Origin: JBMNGO01 sp050949885
GTDB lineage: Bacteria > Bacillota > Syntrophomonadia > Syntrophomonadales > Syntrophomonadaceae
Direction of reading: 5' to 3'
Assembly: GCA_050949885.1 (NCBI GenBank)
Contig: JBMNGO010000001.1
Location: 496,001 to 560,000, forward strand
DNA length: 64,000 nucleotides
In this document: piece by piece, positions 38,181-47,682 of the stretch
Numbering within the stretch: position 1 is the first letter of the stretch
Layout: each line of letters begins with the position of its first letter
Made by a program: the position numbers and the translations under genes
The notes under the pieces: model-generated
Seen by the model: the letters and a program-made list of their open reading frames with translations, nothing else
What the model was told of the DNA's origin: nothing
Database searches by the model: none

Positions 38181-38336
38181 TTAAAATGTAATACTGTCGA
38201 AAAGGGTTGTTAACCTTCCGCCGAGAGCCTGAATTGCAACCATAACCACAACTGCTATCCCTGCCAATATTAGTCCGTATTCTGCCATACCCTGTCCTTT
38301 TTCATCTCTTGCCAATTTTTTTATCATCGTAATCAT
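38181..38336 (-). CDS. flp: Flp pilin (major pilus subunit)
   Basis: A 51-residue frame, too short for most ORF filters, starts at ATG 38336, 8 nt after GGAGGTG. It has a basic leader (MITMIKKLARDEKG), then QGMAEYGLILAGIAVVVMV. Cleavage after Gly14 puts Glu-Tyr at positions 5-6 of the mature chain, the Flp hallmark. The rest is a hydrophobic helix and a short polar tail (LTTLFDSITF). It is the first gene of the tad operon and is followed by its own terminator, fitting high expression of the major subunit. Confidence 0.95.
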   Translation of the reverse strand: MITMIKKLARDEKGQGMAEYGLILAGIAVVVMVAIQALGGRLTTLFDSITF

Positions 38337-38574
38337 TCCTATTGCACCTCCTGCAATTTATTTCATTCTGTAAAGTAGATACTATCCCATCAGGGACAAA
38401 AAAAAAATCAACTTAAAGGCTCATTTTTTGTCATATAATGATCACAATTTTTGTCCGGGTGTATGGTCCTTAATAGTTTAAATTTTTAGGACCTAATTCC
38501 CATAATTTCATACAAATGGGCAGGGCAAAGGGGCCGCAGCTGTTGGGAATCATGATGACATGCCGGTGTAAAGG

Positions 38575-39462
38575 TTAGAATTCAGAATGGCTGTCTTTAA
38601 ATCCTTTGCCATATACTTGTACAGCCTCGTTAACAGTTATAAATGCACCAGGATCTAATTGAAAGATAATTTCGGTTAGTCTGGGTAGTTGGGTCCTGGC
38701 AATAGTAACCATTATAATCTTCTTATCCTCCCCTGAATATGCCCCCTTGCCCACCAGGAAAGTGCAACCACGGTGCAACTTGTCTAAAACCGCCTGGGCA
38801 ATCATATCGCTTTTTTCCGAAACAATAATGGCGGTTCGATTAACCCAAAAGCCCAACTCCACCGCATCTACAACTCTTCCTGAAACATAGATAGTTATAG
38901 CCGAGAAAAGCACCATTTCCAGATCAAGAATGGTTAGAGCAAAAACCAATACCAGCAGATTAGACATAAACAAAACCTGGCCGATATTATGTCCCCATAA
39001 CCGTCTGAACACTACAGCAATAATATCGGTTCCTCCCGTTGAACCCCGGCTCAATAGAACCATGCCTAGCCCCAATCCTGATATGACCCCGCCCAATACT
39101 GCAGCCAGCAGAGGCTCGTCCAGTTTCAATTCCACCGATTGGATTACCGCTAAGAATAAGGAAAGGGAAAAGGTCCCCAACAAACTGTACAGGACAAACC
39201 TTGTGCTGACTAACCGATATCCGGCAAAAAAGATGGGGGCATTCAAAACAAGATACCATATCCACACCTCAATTCCGGTGTGATACTCCAATACCATGGC
39301 AATTCCAGCCACACCTCCGGTTACCAGGTTGGCAGGTATTAGTATGGCTTTAATGGCCAGGGCCATAATAAAAGTCCCCAAAAAAATGCTAAAAATATCC
39401 CTAAAGGAAATATTTTCTTTTATAAAAACCACCGGCCGGGTAACTATTCCATTTTTTTTCAT
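38575..39462 (-). CDS. YitT/DUF2179 family membrane protein
   Basis: ATG at 39462 after a GGGGGATT stretch gives 295 residues; the longer frame lacks support. Five or six hydrophobic helices (FLGTFIMALAIKAILIPANL; VTGGVAGIAMVLEY; then GSTGGTDIIAVVF) are followed by a C-terminal DUF2179 domain (DKLHRGCTFLVGKGAYSG; LDPGAFITVNEA). The family is widespread in Firmicutes and has no settled role; transport is suspected. It is a single-gene unit between the pilin promoter region and the repeat array. Confidence 0.9.
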   Translation of the reverse strand: MKKNGIVTRPVVFIKENISFRDIFSIFLGTFIMALAIKAILIPANLVTGGVAGIAMVLEYHTGIEVWIWYLVLNAPIFFAGYRLVSTRFVLYSLLGTFSLSLFLAVIQSVELKLDEPLLAAVLGGVISGLGLGMVLLSRGSTGGTDIIAVVFRRLWGHNIGQVLFMSNLLVLVFALTILDLEMVLFSAITIYVSGRVVDAVELGFWVNRTAIIVSEKSDMIAQAVLDKLHRGCTFLVGKGAYSGEDKKIIMVTIARTQLPRLTEIIFQLDPGAFITVNEAVQVYGKGFKDSHSEF

Positions 39463-39519
39463 ACATAATCCCCCATTATTATGTTCATGAGTAATTATAG
39501 ATTGACCATCCAGGATGCC

Positions 39520-40499
39520 ACTGATGCACATCCGCTGCGCTTCGCACTATTGAGGTTGCACCCTCCGGGTACCACTGATGTGCTCCGCTGCGCTTCGTAC
39601 TATTGAGGTTGCACCCTCCGGGTACCACTGATGTGCTCCGCTGCGCTTCGTACTATTGAGGTTGCACCCTCCGGGTACCACTGATGCACATCCGCTGCGC
39701 TGCGCACTATTGAGGTTGCACCCTCCGGGTACCACTGATGCACATCCGCTGCGCTTCGTACTATTGAGGTTGCACCCTCCGGGTACCACTGATGTGCTCC
39801 GCTGCGCTTCGTGCTATTGAGGTTGCACCCTCCGGGTACCACTGATGCACATCCGCTGCGCTTCGTACTATTGAGGTTGCACCCTCCGGGTACCACTGAT
39901 GCACATCCGCTGCGCTGCGCACTATTGAGGTTGCACCCTCCGGGTACCACTGATGCACATCCGCTGCGCTTCGTACTATTGAGGTTGCACCCTCCGGGTA
40001 CCACTGATGCACATCCGCTGCGCTGCGCACTATTGAGGTTGCACCCTCCGGGTACCACTGATGTGCTCCGCTGCGCTTCGTGCTATTGAGGTTGCACCCT
40101 CCGGGTACCACTGATGCACATCCGCTGCGCTTCGTACTATTGAGGTTGCACCCTCCGGGTACCACTGATGCACATCCGCTGCGCTGCGCACTATTGAGGT
40201 TGCACCCTCCGGGTACCACTGATGCACATCCGCTGCGCTTCGTACTATTGAGGTTGCACCCTCCGGGTACCACTGATGTGCTCCGCTGCGCTGCGCACTA
40301 TTGAGGTTGCACCCTCCGGGTACCACTGATGTGCTCCGCTGCGCTTCGCACTATTGAGGTTGCACCCTCCGGGTACCACTGATGCACATCCGCTGCGCTT
40401 CGTACTATTGAGGTTGCACCCTCCGGGTACCACTGATGCACATCCGCTGCGCTGCGCACTATTGAGGTTGTACCCTCCGGGTACTACTGATGTGCTCCG
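39520..40499. repeat. Tandem array of 53/54-bp repeats, about 18 units
   Basis: The motif ATTGAGGTTGCACCCTCCGG recurs 18 times from 39549 to 40461 at steps of 53 or 54 bp. Units differ in one position block (ATGCACATCCGC in 54-bp units, ATGTGCTCCGC in 53-bp units) and in a junction of four types (CTTCGTAC, CTGCGCAC, CTTCGTGC, CTTCGCAC). A five-unit block starting with the CTTCGTGC type is repeated ~268 bp later. There are no unique spacers. The mixed 53/54 steps break any single long reading frame. On the minus strand the core GTGGTACCCGGAGGGTGC matches the array at 22855-23050. Confidence 0.95.
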
Positions 40500-40674
40500 C
40501 TTTATACAATCAAGTGCGATGGCGGAGAATTTAGATCCACTTCCGCATTGAAGGGTCCCGGAAAAAGCTAAGAGAAATGTCCCCGCTTGAAACCGCGAAC
40601 ACCTCTCTTTAAAATCACAGCCATCCCCATTAAACACCTTTCTCAGTTCAAACTGATACAGCACTAAAACTGTT

Positions 40675-41259
40675 CTATTTATACCATTCGTCAATAAGAC
40701 TCATAGCTTTTTCAGCCAGCTCAGTATATACGCTGCGGCCACTTGCATCCATACCAACTATAAACGGCCCCATCTCTTCAACCTGTAAAGCCCAAACCGC
40801 CTCAGCCAAACCTAATTCCGGCCAGAACACATTACTAACCTTTTTAATATTTTGAGCCATTTTAACCCCACACCCCGGGGCAGCTTGAAGATAAGCCATT
40901 CCATTTTCCACAAAGGCTTTTCTGGATTCCTCTCCCATACCACCTTTGCCAATTATTAGTTTAACTCCTAATTCGGCCACAAACCGGGCATATCCCTCCA
41001 ACCTTAAAGATGTTGTAGGACCGAAAACCTCTATATTCCATCCGTCTGGTTTCTTAGCCACTACCGGGCCGGCATGGAAAATCACTCCTCCCTTTAATTC
41101 AAAAGGCAGTTCGCCAACCTCTGCAATAGTCTCCTTCATCTTGGCGTGAGCGAAGTCACGGGCCGAATATATAATGCCATGCAAATAAACCATATCTCCC
41201 ACTTCTAATGATCTGACGGCATCCGTACTAATGGGAGTCTCCAGTTTTACAGTTTTCAT
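40675..41259 (-). CDS. Class I fumarate hydratase, beta subunit (C-terminal type)
   Basis: The 194-residue product matches the swivelling beta subunit of the iron-sulfur hydro-lyase: GDMVYLHGIIYSARDFAHAKM near the N terminus, then IFHAGPVV, FGPTTSLR and IGKGGMGEE, with PGCG near 150. With the alpha subunit it interconverts fumarate and malate; tartrate dehydratases share the fold, so the substrate is inferred. It follows the alpha gene by 22 bp. In syntrophic or sulfate-reducing Clostridia this reaction belongs to the propionate/succinate route or an incomplete TCA cycle. The cytoplasmic enzyme is oxygen-sensitive. Confidence 0.88.
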   Translation of the reverse strand: MKTVKLETPISTDAVRSLEVGDMVYLHGIIYSARDFAHAKMKETIAEVGELPFELKGGVIFHAGPVVAKKPDGWNIEVFGPTTSLRLEGYARFVAELGVKLIIGKGGMGEESRKAFVENGMAYLQAAPGCGVKMAQNIKKVSNVFWPELGLAEAVWALQVEEMGPFIVGMDASGRSVYTELAEKAMSLIDEWYK

Positions 41260-41281
41260 AATATTTCCCCCTTTTTGTTAT

Positions 41282-42166
41282 CTAAAAAACAGTCTCCATT
41301 CTCCCATCAGAATAAAACCGCAAACCTCCCCGGCGTGCCACCCAACAACTGAAATTAACACATACCGGGGTAATAGACGTGTGGGTAGCCCCCCAGCCAA
41401 TTTTTACCGCCAGAGCCGTCATACGCCCCCCAATACCTGCAGGGCCTATACCCAGCTGGTTAACCCTATTCAGTAATTCCTCCTCCAGTTCCGCTATCAA
41501 AGGATCAGGATGAAGATCACGCCAGTCTCTGACACTTAATTCTTTCCGGCTCAACTTGGCTGCAACATCGGTCTGTCCTCCTATGCCAATACCAAGAGCA
41601 ACAGGTCCACAGGGGATACCCCCCGCCCGCACTACTGTTTCTAATACGAAGCGTTTAAGGCCTGAATAATCCCGGCCAATTTGTTCAGGAGCAAATACTC
41701 TTACAGCATTAGCCTTTTCAGCACCCCCACAACCCTTAAAGCTTAAAATTACCTCAAAATGGTCCAGATCGGGAACAAATTCATATTCAAAATTGGGCAC
41801 ACCCTGACCCGAATTGTCCCCACTATTAGCCCGAGTTAAAGGATGTACTATGCTGGGGCGCAAATAGCCATCCCGGGTAGCAGATACTATAGCCTGGGAA
41901 AATATCCTGGGGAGATCTAAATCGAAACCTTTGCCCATACGGACATAAACCGTCGGGTAGCCTGGTGACTGACAAACCGGTTTATTCAGCTTCCCAGCCA
42001 GGGATACGTTTTCGATCATGGTCTTAAGGATACCCCGAGCCCGTTCTTCAGTCTCATTCTCATAGGCTTGCTGCATCAATTCCAGGCAATCCGGGGAAAT
42101 TGTTGTACATACCCTTCTAACCAGCTTGTTAATAGCATCTTCAACTTCATGCTCTCTCCATCCCAT
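41282..42166 (-). CDS. Class I fumarate hydratase, alpha subunit (N-terminal type)
   Basis: The 294-residue protein holds the 4Fe-4S-binding domain of two-subunit fumarases. Cys residues expected to ligate the cluster are seen in KPVCQSPGYPT (~65), SFKGCGGAEKAN (~145) and GGIPCGPVALGIGIGG (~190). Other family motifs are RPSIVHPLTRANSGDNSGQG and RMTALAVKIGWGATH. It starts the operon with the beta subunit and is divergent from the phosphoesterase gene at 42317. Confidence 0.9.
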   Translation of the reverse strand: MGWREHEVEDAINKLVRRVCTTISPDCLELMQQAYENETEERARGILKTMIENVSLAGKLNKPVCQSPGYPTVYVRMGKGFDLDLPRIFSQAIVSATRDGYLRPSIVHPLTRANSGDNSGQGVPNFEYEFVPDLDHFEVILSFKGCGGAEKANAVRVFAPEQIGRDYSGLKRFVLETVVRAGGIPCGPVALGIGIGGQTDVAAKLSRKELSVRDWRDLHPDPLIAELEEELLNRVNQLGIGPAGIGGRMTALAVKIGWGATHTSITPVCVNFSCWVARRGGLRFYSDGRMETVF

Positions 42167-42316
42167 AGCCTAATCCCTCCCTTGAAGAGTTTCTGACTAG
42201 TTCAATTAAGCAAGTCGGTTTTCCTCTATTTATTATGGTAATTTTTATCTTATACGTCGGAGTGCCGTAATGGTTTAACATGTTATTATTAAGACACAGT
42301 GAAAGAGGAGAATGGC

Positions 42317-43150
42317 TTGGTCGGGAAAAGAAAATTAATGTTGATAATAGCGCTTATAGCCATGTTTTTACTGGCAGCTTTTTATAATGGTTTGGTGGTT
42401 AGACAATACACCATCGAAACTGAAAGGCTGGCTGCCGGAGAATCTGTTCGGATAGTGTTGGTTACCGATTTGCACAGCCACATCTACGGCAAAAACCAGA
42501 CCGGGATTATTGCATTAATAAAAAAGCAGAATCCTGACGTTATAGCCCTGGCCGGAGATATTGTAGATGATCAAGCCCCTATAAAGGGTGCAGAAATGTT
42601 TCTGACAGAATTAAAGAATATCGCCCCCGTTTATTATGTTACCGGCAACCATGAGTTTTGGTCCGATGATATAGCCAACATCAAAAAAACTATCCGCCAA
42701 TACGGCATAACAGTCCTGGAAAACAATTATGAACAGATTATGATTAATAATGCTTCCATAATAATTGGGGGAGTGGACGATCCCGAAGTTGTTTATGAAA
42801 AACCCGGTTACAACTGGCCGGAAGAAATCCTCCATGCCTTTTCTGCCCTGCAGAATAAACCAGATTATAAAATACTCCTATCTCATCGCCCCGAACTGGT
42901 AGAAATATACCGAGAAACATGTTTTGACCTGGTGTTATCCGGGCATGCCCACGGAGGACAGGTTAGAATACCTTTTCTGCTCAATGGCCTTTATGCCCCC
43001 AATCAAGGCTGGTTCCCTCCATATGCCGGAGGTATGTACAACCATTGTTCACTGACCCATATTGTTAGCCGCGGTGTTTCTTATAACCCCCGCTTGCCCC
43101 GCATATTCAATCCGCCGGAAATAGTGGTAGTAGAAATAAAAGGCTTGTAA
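42317..43150 (+). CDS. YkuE-like membrane metallophosphoesterase
   Basis: TTG at 42317, 6 nt after AGAGGAG, is preferred over the GTG at 42299. The 277-residue protein has an uncleaved N-terminal helix (LMLIIALIAMFLLAAF) and a calcineurin-like domain with the metal motifs VTDLHSH, LAGDIVDD, TGNHEFW, LSHRPE and LSGHAHGGQ. YkuE-type enzymes face outward and act on phosphate diesters or phospholipid-like substrates. The following SLH gene starts ~90 bp later in the same direction. Confidence 0.88.
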   Translation: MVGKRKLMLIIALIAMFLLAAFYNGLVVRQYTIETERLAAGESVRIVLVTDLHSHIYGKNQTGIIALIKKQNPDVIALAGDIVDDQAPIKGAEMFLTELKNIAPVYYVTGNHEFWSDDIANIKKTIRQYGITVLENNYEQIMINNASIIIGGVDDPEVVYEKPGYNWPEEILHAFSALQNKPDYKILLSHRPELVEIYRETCFDLVLSGHAHGGQVRIPFLLNGLYAPNQGWFPPYAGGMYNHCSLTHIVSRGVSYNPRLPRIFNPPEIVVVEIKGL

Positions 43151-43242
43151 CAGAAAGAACGTCCCCCTTGTAACAGGTGTAAGTTCCTTGGCGGACCAGC
43201 GTAACAATAGATAAATATCTGAACGAGAGGAAGTTTGATGTT

Positions 43243-44925
43243 ATGAAACGAGTGGTTGGATGTGTCTTAATGGCGCTATTGGTGTTGTGTCCCCCGGCCT
43301 TAGCCAACCAGTCCTTTGATGGCATTTTTGCTGATACTCAAGGCCATTGGGCAGAGAGTATCATCGCTAATGCCTATAATCAAGGATTGATGCTGGGAAT
43401 GGGTGTGAACGAGTCGGGCGCCAGGATCTTTTGTCCGGAAGGACCGGTAACCCGCGGCCAACTGGCAGTAGTTCTGCAGCGGGTCTTTGATCTGGACTAC
43501 GCAAATCTCCGGTTTATCAAAGAACCGGTGGCCAGCGAGTATTTCTATGATGTGCAGGATGACGCCTGGTACAGCAAGGCGGTTGTCATGGGAGCAATAA
43601 ACAATGTGTTTACCCGCAAAGACGAATTCAGACCAAACGAAAAGGTAACCCGGATTGAATTGGCGGTGAGCATCTACCGGGCATTCCAGGCCAAAGGCAT
43701 AAATGTTCCCATGATAATGCTTATGCCTATTTACGATGATACGGCCCATCTTTTCCAAGAAGAAACCAATGCCATGGTGTTCGTAAGCAATACCGGTATT
43801 ATGAAGGGCGACAAGCAGCTCTTCCGCCCCCATGATCCCATTACCCGGGCTGAAATGGCCAAAGTTTTGTGTCAATGCGCGGAACTGGTAAGGATGAATG
43901 CCGTGCAGGCTCCTTCTTCCCTCCCCGGCACCAAGCTCAACATTAAAGAAGTAAAAAGCCAATCAGAACTGATAAACATTGATCTGCACATCCCTGTAAT
44001 CAGCGGTATGGCCGATAAGGAAATACAAAACCGCCTCAATCAGATAATGGAGAATGATGCCCTGGAGCGGCAGGCAGCCATGATAGCCGAAGCCGAAGCT
44101 GCTTCAGATTTTATCCTGACAGAACCTTACCATACCTTTGAATTAGTCAGCAGGTTTTATCAATATTATATAACTGATGATATCCTGAGCTTATATGTTG
44201 ACTACTATTCCTTTACCGGTGGTGCCCATGGCATGACCGAACGGAAAGCCTATAATTTTGATCTGAACACCGGAGAAGAATTGGAATTAAGCGACTTTTT
44301 TGCCCCCGGCAGCAACTACCAGGAAATAATTAACAAGATCGTGCAGGCCGAGATTGACCGCAATCCAGGCATATATTTTGAAGGAGAATGGGGTTTTAAA
44401 GGTATAAAGGAGGACCAGGGTTTTTACCTGGAAAATGGCCACCTGATAGTTTTCTTTCTCCAGTACGAAATTGCCCCTTATGCGGCTGGTATAAGGACCT
44501 TTGCCGTTCCCGTTGCCCTACCTCCCAACTATAACCAGGAGGATTCCAGCGATGAAACTCAAGTAGCAGAAGTGGTGAAAAATTTCGGCCAAAACCTAAA
44601 AAGCGTCTCCCTATTGGCTTCTGCCGATATACTAAAGAATAGTATTCAGGAAAATTACAGCCCATATGTGTCTCCGGAGTTAATTGCCAAGTGGCAGCAA
44701 GACCCAGGGAATGCCCCCGGTAGGGTTACTTCCAGCCCCTGGCCGGAACGAATAGACATACTGGGTATTGACATACAATCCGATCTTAAATATGAAGTTA
44801 GAGCCGAAATAATTGAAGTGACCAGTACGGAACTTGCCAATGGCGGTTATGCCGCCAAACAGCCTATTACCCTGACAGTAGAGAAAATAAACAATAACTG
44901 GCTTATCACCTCCTACGAGTTATAA
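43243..44925 (+). CDS. S-layer-homology protein with DUF4163/DUF3298 domains
   Basis: The 560-residue product has a signal peptide ending at ALA (~21), three SLH repeats (~25-215; AEMAKVLCQCAEL closes the third) and a C-terminal half in which KEVKSQSELINIDLHIPVISG and FTGGAHGMTERKAYNFDLNTGEELELSDFF mark the DUF4163 and DUF3298 pair seen in Bacillus PdaC/RsiV-type proteins. A further ~120-residue tail ends it. DUF3298 domains can bind lysozyme in RsiV; whether this one does is unknown. The SLH repeats are N-terminal here, unlike in the cluster at 1-20000. Confidence 0.88.
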   Translation: MKRVVGCVLMALLVLCPPALANQSFDGIFADTQGHWAESIIANAYNQGLMLGMGVNESGARIFCPEGPVTRGQLAVVLQRVFDLDYANLRFIKEPVASEYFYDVQDDAWYSKAVVMGAINNVFTRKDEFRPNEKVTRIELAVSIYRAFQAKGINVPMIMLMPIYDDTAHLFQEETNAMVFVSNTGIMKGDKQLFRPHDPITRAEMAKVLCQCAELVRMNAVQAPSSLPGTKLNIKEVKSQSELINIDLHIPVISGMADKEIQNRLNQIMENDALERQAAMIAEAEAASDFILTEPYHTFELVSRFYQYYITDDILSLYVDYYSFTGGAHGMTERKAYNFDLNTGEELELSDFFAPGSNYQEIINKIVQAEIDRNPGIYFEGEWGFKGIKEDQGFYLENGHLIVFFLQYEIAPYAAGIRTFAVPVALPPNYNQEDSSDETQVAEVVKNFGQNLKSVSLLASADILKNSIQENYSPYVSPELIAKWQQDPGNAPGRVTSSPWPERIDILGIDIQSDLKYEVRAEIIEVTSTELANGGYAAKQPITLTVEKINNNWLITSYEL

Positions 44926-44979
44926 CGAAAAGTCCAAGGGAGAGTAATTTGCAGTTCAGAATAATAAATGTTATACCAA

Positions 44980-45021
44980 AAGGCGGTTTTGCTTTAGTGA
45001 TGCTCAACCGCTTTTCTTTTC
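44980..45021 (+). terminator. Terminator after the SLH-DUF3298 gene
   Basis: GCGGTT (44983-44988) and AACCGC (45006-45011) pair around a 17-nt loop and are followed by TTTTCTTTTC. Confidence 0.75.
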
Positions 45022-45362
45022 ATATAAAAAATAAGTTTCTGAATAACCAGGGGATGAGGCATTAAAACTAATTATGCTGGCGTTAACAACAACATTGACC
45101 TGAATGACACCAGAAAGAAGACTATTAATCGTAGTCCGGGCAAAAAATTACTTAAAATAGCAGCAAGCTCTAGGCAAATGACTAATTGAGCGGTATTATA
45201 AAAAACACATGACAGGTATACGGGTCTTAAACAAAATGAATTATTATCAGATAAATTAGTTTACATGGCTGCATTTTTGAATTATCATAATACTCCCTTG
45301 ATAATAAATAATTCTTAGTAAACTATGGTAAAATATAATATCTATAATATAGGAGGCATCTT
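45022..45362. other. AT-rich intergenic region without a gene
   Basis: No credible coding frame is seen on either strand. The region is AT-rich and the last 60 bp have TATAAT-like boxes and an AGGAGG Shine-Dalgarno for the following gene. Its length (>300 bp) leaves room for a regulatory RNA, but no recognised structure was found. Confidence 0.5.
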
Positions 45363-46469
45363 ATGAACAATGTTGAAAAAGCGTTAATCCATGCATTATT
45401 TATTCACCTGCATCACAATGCCGATAAGGCCATTAACTTTGCCCTGTTCAAGGAACTCAACCAAAAAGTAGACAAGCTTTGGCCAGGTGCTTTACTGGTT
45501 GGACCCGATGCCAACGATGATGCTGCCGTATTTAAGATCCCCAATACCAATTGCTTTATTACTGCTAAGATGGAAAGCCACTGCTCCCCTTGCGTTCCCC
45601 GGCCTTATGACTCAGCAGCTACCGGTGCCGGAGGAGCTATGCGGGATGTGGTAGCCATGGGGGCTCGGCCCATGTTTTTGTTGGATTTTATTGGCACTCG
45701 CCCCCTGGATCAAGAAGTAATTGTTGGCCCCTGTGGTTTTGAGGGAAAATGCACCTGCGGCGAATGCGAAATAATGACCAGCAAAGATAGAATCAACCTT
45801 ATGCTAAAAGGTATTGCTGATATGTGTGAAACCATGGGGGTATTCGTTGTAGGAGGAGGATTTTCCACCTCCTTCAGTGATATTGTCCCCGCCACAGTTG
45901 TATCCATTATTGGCCAGCAAGTAACAGATAAACCCCTGACTAAACCGGCCAAATCCGCTGGAGATAAGATAATTATTATCGGCGAAACCAGTACTGATGG
46001 TAATGATACCCTGTACCGGGCCGGATTGGTAACAACCATGAAGCCGGCAGTAGCCCTTTTCGCCGAAGAAAAGACAACTATGGAAGCGACCCTGGCAGCC
46101 TTTGCTACCGGAAAAATTAAAGCCTGCTCTGACCTGGGAGCAGCCGGCATTGGTGCCGCTGTATGTGAATCAACCAGGTTTGGCGGTTTGGGAGCCAGAG
46201 TCGAGTTGGACAAAGTTCCGGTAAAAACAGATGCCATTACTCCTGAGGAAATTCTTATTTGCGAGACTCAAGCCCGTATGTTGCTCCAGGTTGAACCCCA
46301 ATACGTTGATGAAGTATTGGCAGCCATCAAGACCAAAAATGGCATTGCCGCTGTCATAGGCGAAATTACCGATAAAGATTTTAATATCTTTGAATACCAG
46401 GGACAGGTTACTGCAATTATACCCAACAAACCTTCTGCCGAAGTATTAAAATCCCTGGGCGGTGAATAA
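45363..46469 (+). CDS. AIR-synthase-related (PurM/PurL-fold) protein of unknown substrate
   Basis: The 368-residue protein has the two-domain AIR synthase plan: an N-terminal ATP-binding part (GPDANDDAAVF at ~50; GAGGAMRDVVAMGARPM at ~93; VFVVGGGFSTSFSD at ~160) and a C-terminal part (DKIIIIGETSTDGNDTLYRAG; KIKACSDLGAAGIGAA). The fold occurs in PurM, PurL, ThiL, SelD and HypE. An insertion GPCGFEGKCTCGECEIM with four Cys and the early CSPCVPR are unusual and may bind a metal or an Fe-S cluster. No purine genes lie nearby. AGGAGG precedes the ATG by 7 nt. The substrate cannot be assigned. Confidence 0.75.
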   Translation: MNNVEKALIHALFIHLHHNADKAINFALFKELNQKVDKLWPGALLVGPDANDDAAVFKIPNTNCFITAKMESHCSPCVPRPYDSAATGAGGAMRDVVAMGARPMFLLDFIGTRPLDQEVIVGPCGFEGKCTCGECEIMTSKDRINLMLKGIADMCETMGVFVVGGGFSTSFSDIVPATVVSIIGQQVTDKPLTKPAKSAGDKIIIIGETSTDGNDTLYRAGLVTTMKPAVALFAEEKTTMEATLAAFATGKIKACSDLGAAGIGAAVCESTRFGGLGARVELDKVPVKTDAITPEEILICETQARMLLQVEPQYVDEVLAAIKTKNGIAAVIGEITDKDFNIFEYQGQVTAIIPNKPSAEVLKSLGGE

Positions 46470-46474
46470 GCAAC

Positions 46475-46516
46475 AAAAAACCCTTCAGCCCTCCATGGGG
46501 GGCGAAGGGTCTTTTT
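46475..46516. terminator. Bidirectional terminator between the AIRS-like gene and aroB
   Basis: ACCCTTC (46480-46486) pairs with GAAGGGT (46504-46510), with an inner GCC/GGC pair. It has CTTTTT on the plus side and TTTTTTG on the minus side, serving both convergent genes. Confidence 0.85.
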
Positions 46517-46537
46517 ATTGCCAACCAGGGGAACGCT

Positions 46538-47626
46538 TCAAAAGGATTTTCCGTATTCAATGGCCTCCAAGGCCCAATATTCAGGAATATCGTCAGCAAT
46601 TCGGCAATTGCCGATACCAAAAGGCAGCACATAATTAATCTTGGTGTTGCGGACTTTTTTGTCAGTTTGCATGGCCAGATATACCTGGTTACTATCCAGG
46701 TCAGATATATTGCATCCTAGTCCCAAGTTTCTAATCAGGTTTTCAATCCTTACCCTTTCCTGAGAGCTTAACCAGCCTTTCTTTTGTGCCAGAAAAGATG
46801 CCATTACAATACCCACGGCTACAGCCTGCCCGTGTTTATATTTTTGGTACTGGCCCAGCACCTCTATGGCATGGCCAAAGGTATGCCCAAGATTTAAAAT
46901 CATACGCAAGCTATGTTCTTTTTCATCTTGGGATACAATACGGCTTTTATTAAAACAGGATTTGGCAATAATCTTCTTAAGAAGTTCGGGGTCCTTTTGT
47001 AAAATCAGATCACAGTGCCCTTCCAGATAAGAAAAAAATTCTTTATCCTGAATTATTCCATATTTTATGACTTCTCCCAGTCCGGACAAATACTCCTCTT
47101 CTGGCAAAGTCTTGAGAGTTTGGGGATCAGCAATAACCAGCCGGGGCTGGTAAAAAGCCCCCAGCAGATTTTTCCCACGGGTATGATTTATTCCCACTTT
47201 CCCCCCCACACTGCTGTCAACCATGGCCAGCAGTGTAGTTGGCATCTGAACGAACTCGATTCCCCGGTAAATGATGGCTGCCACAAAACCCGCCAAATCC
47301 CCAACCACACCTCCGCCTAGGGCTACTACGGCCCCACTCCGCTCCAGGTTCCAGGATATGGCTTGATCTATGAGATTCATCACTTCATTAATGTTTTTAT
47401 ACTCTTCCCCATCCGGCATCAACCCTGTTAAAACTTGACAACCTGCGTTTTTCAATGATTGTTCCACCAGTTGCCCATAAAGGGCATAAACCGTAGGGTT
47501 GCTGATCAAGAATAGCTTATCAGCAGAAATAGCCTGGCTAATAAGTTTCCCGCAATCATTGACAGCCCCGTTATCAATCAGCACCTTATAACTCTTTTCC
47601 GCTAACTCCACTAATATCTCTTTCAT
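46538..47626 (-). CDS. aroB: 3-Dehydroquinate synthase
   Basis: ATG at 47626, shortly after AGGTGG, is preferred; the product has 362 residues. It converts DAHP to 3-dehydroquinate, step two of the shikimate pathway, using NAD and a divalent metal. Motifs: the nucleotide loop GGGVVGDLAGFVAA at ~95, the DSSVGGKVGINH block at ~140, and the metal ligands in LGEVIKYG and LNLGHTFGHAIE. It is the last gene of the aro group, directly after aroE (57 bp), and ends at the bidirectional terminator. Confidence 0.95.
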   Translation of the reverse strand: MKEILVELAEKSYKVLIDNGAVNDCGKLISQAISADKLFLISNPTVYALYGQLVEQSLKNAGCQVLTGLMPDGEEYKNINEVMNLIDQAISWNLERSGAVVALGGGVVGDLAGFVAAIIYRGIEFVQMPTTLLAMVDSSVGGKVGINHTRGKNLLGAFYQPRLVIADPQTLKTLPEEEYLSGLGEVIKYGIIQDKEFFSYLEGHCDLILQKDPELLKKIIAKSCFNKSRIVSQDEKEHSLRMILNLGHTFGHAIEVLGQYQKYKHGQAVAVGIVMASFLAQKKGWLSSQERVRIENLIRNLGLGCNISDLDSNQVYLAMQTDKKVRNTKINYVLPFGIGNCRIADDIPEYWALEAIEYGKSF

Positions 47627-47682
47627 TCCTACCACCTTTGTTACACCGGGACGTTTTATCTGCAACAATTACTTGCTCCAGA

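Noticed and set aside
39520..40499. CRISPR array
   Set aside because: Units are directly adjacent with no unique spacers, and no cas genes are present.
39520..40694. Several overlapping 80-170-codon frames on both strands through the repeat array
   Set aside because: They are products of the 53/54-bp repeat length, lack Shine-Dalgarno sites and shift frame whenever a 53-bp unit occurs.
43300..43962. 220-codon minus-strand frame inside the SLH-DUF3298 gene
   Set aside because: It is antisense to a gene with clear SLH repeats.
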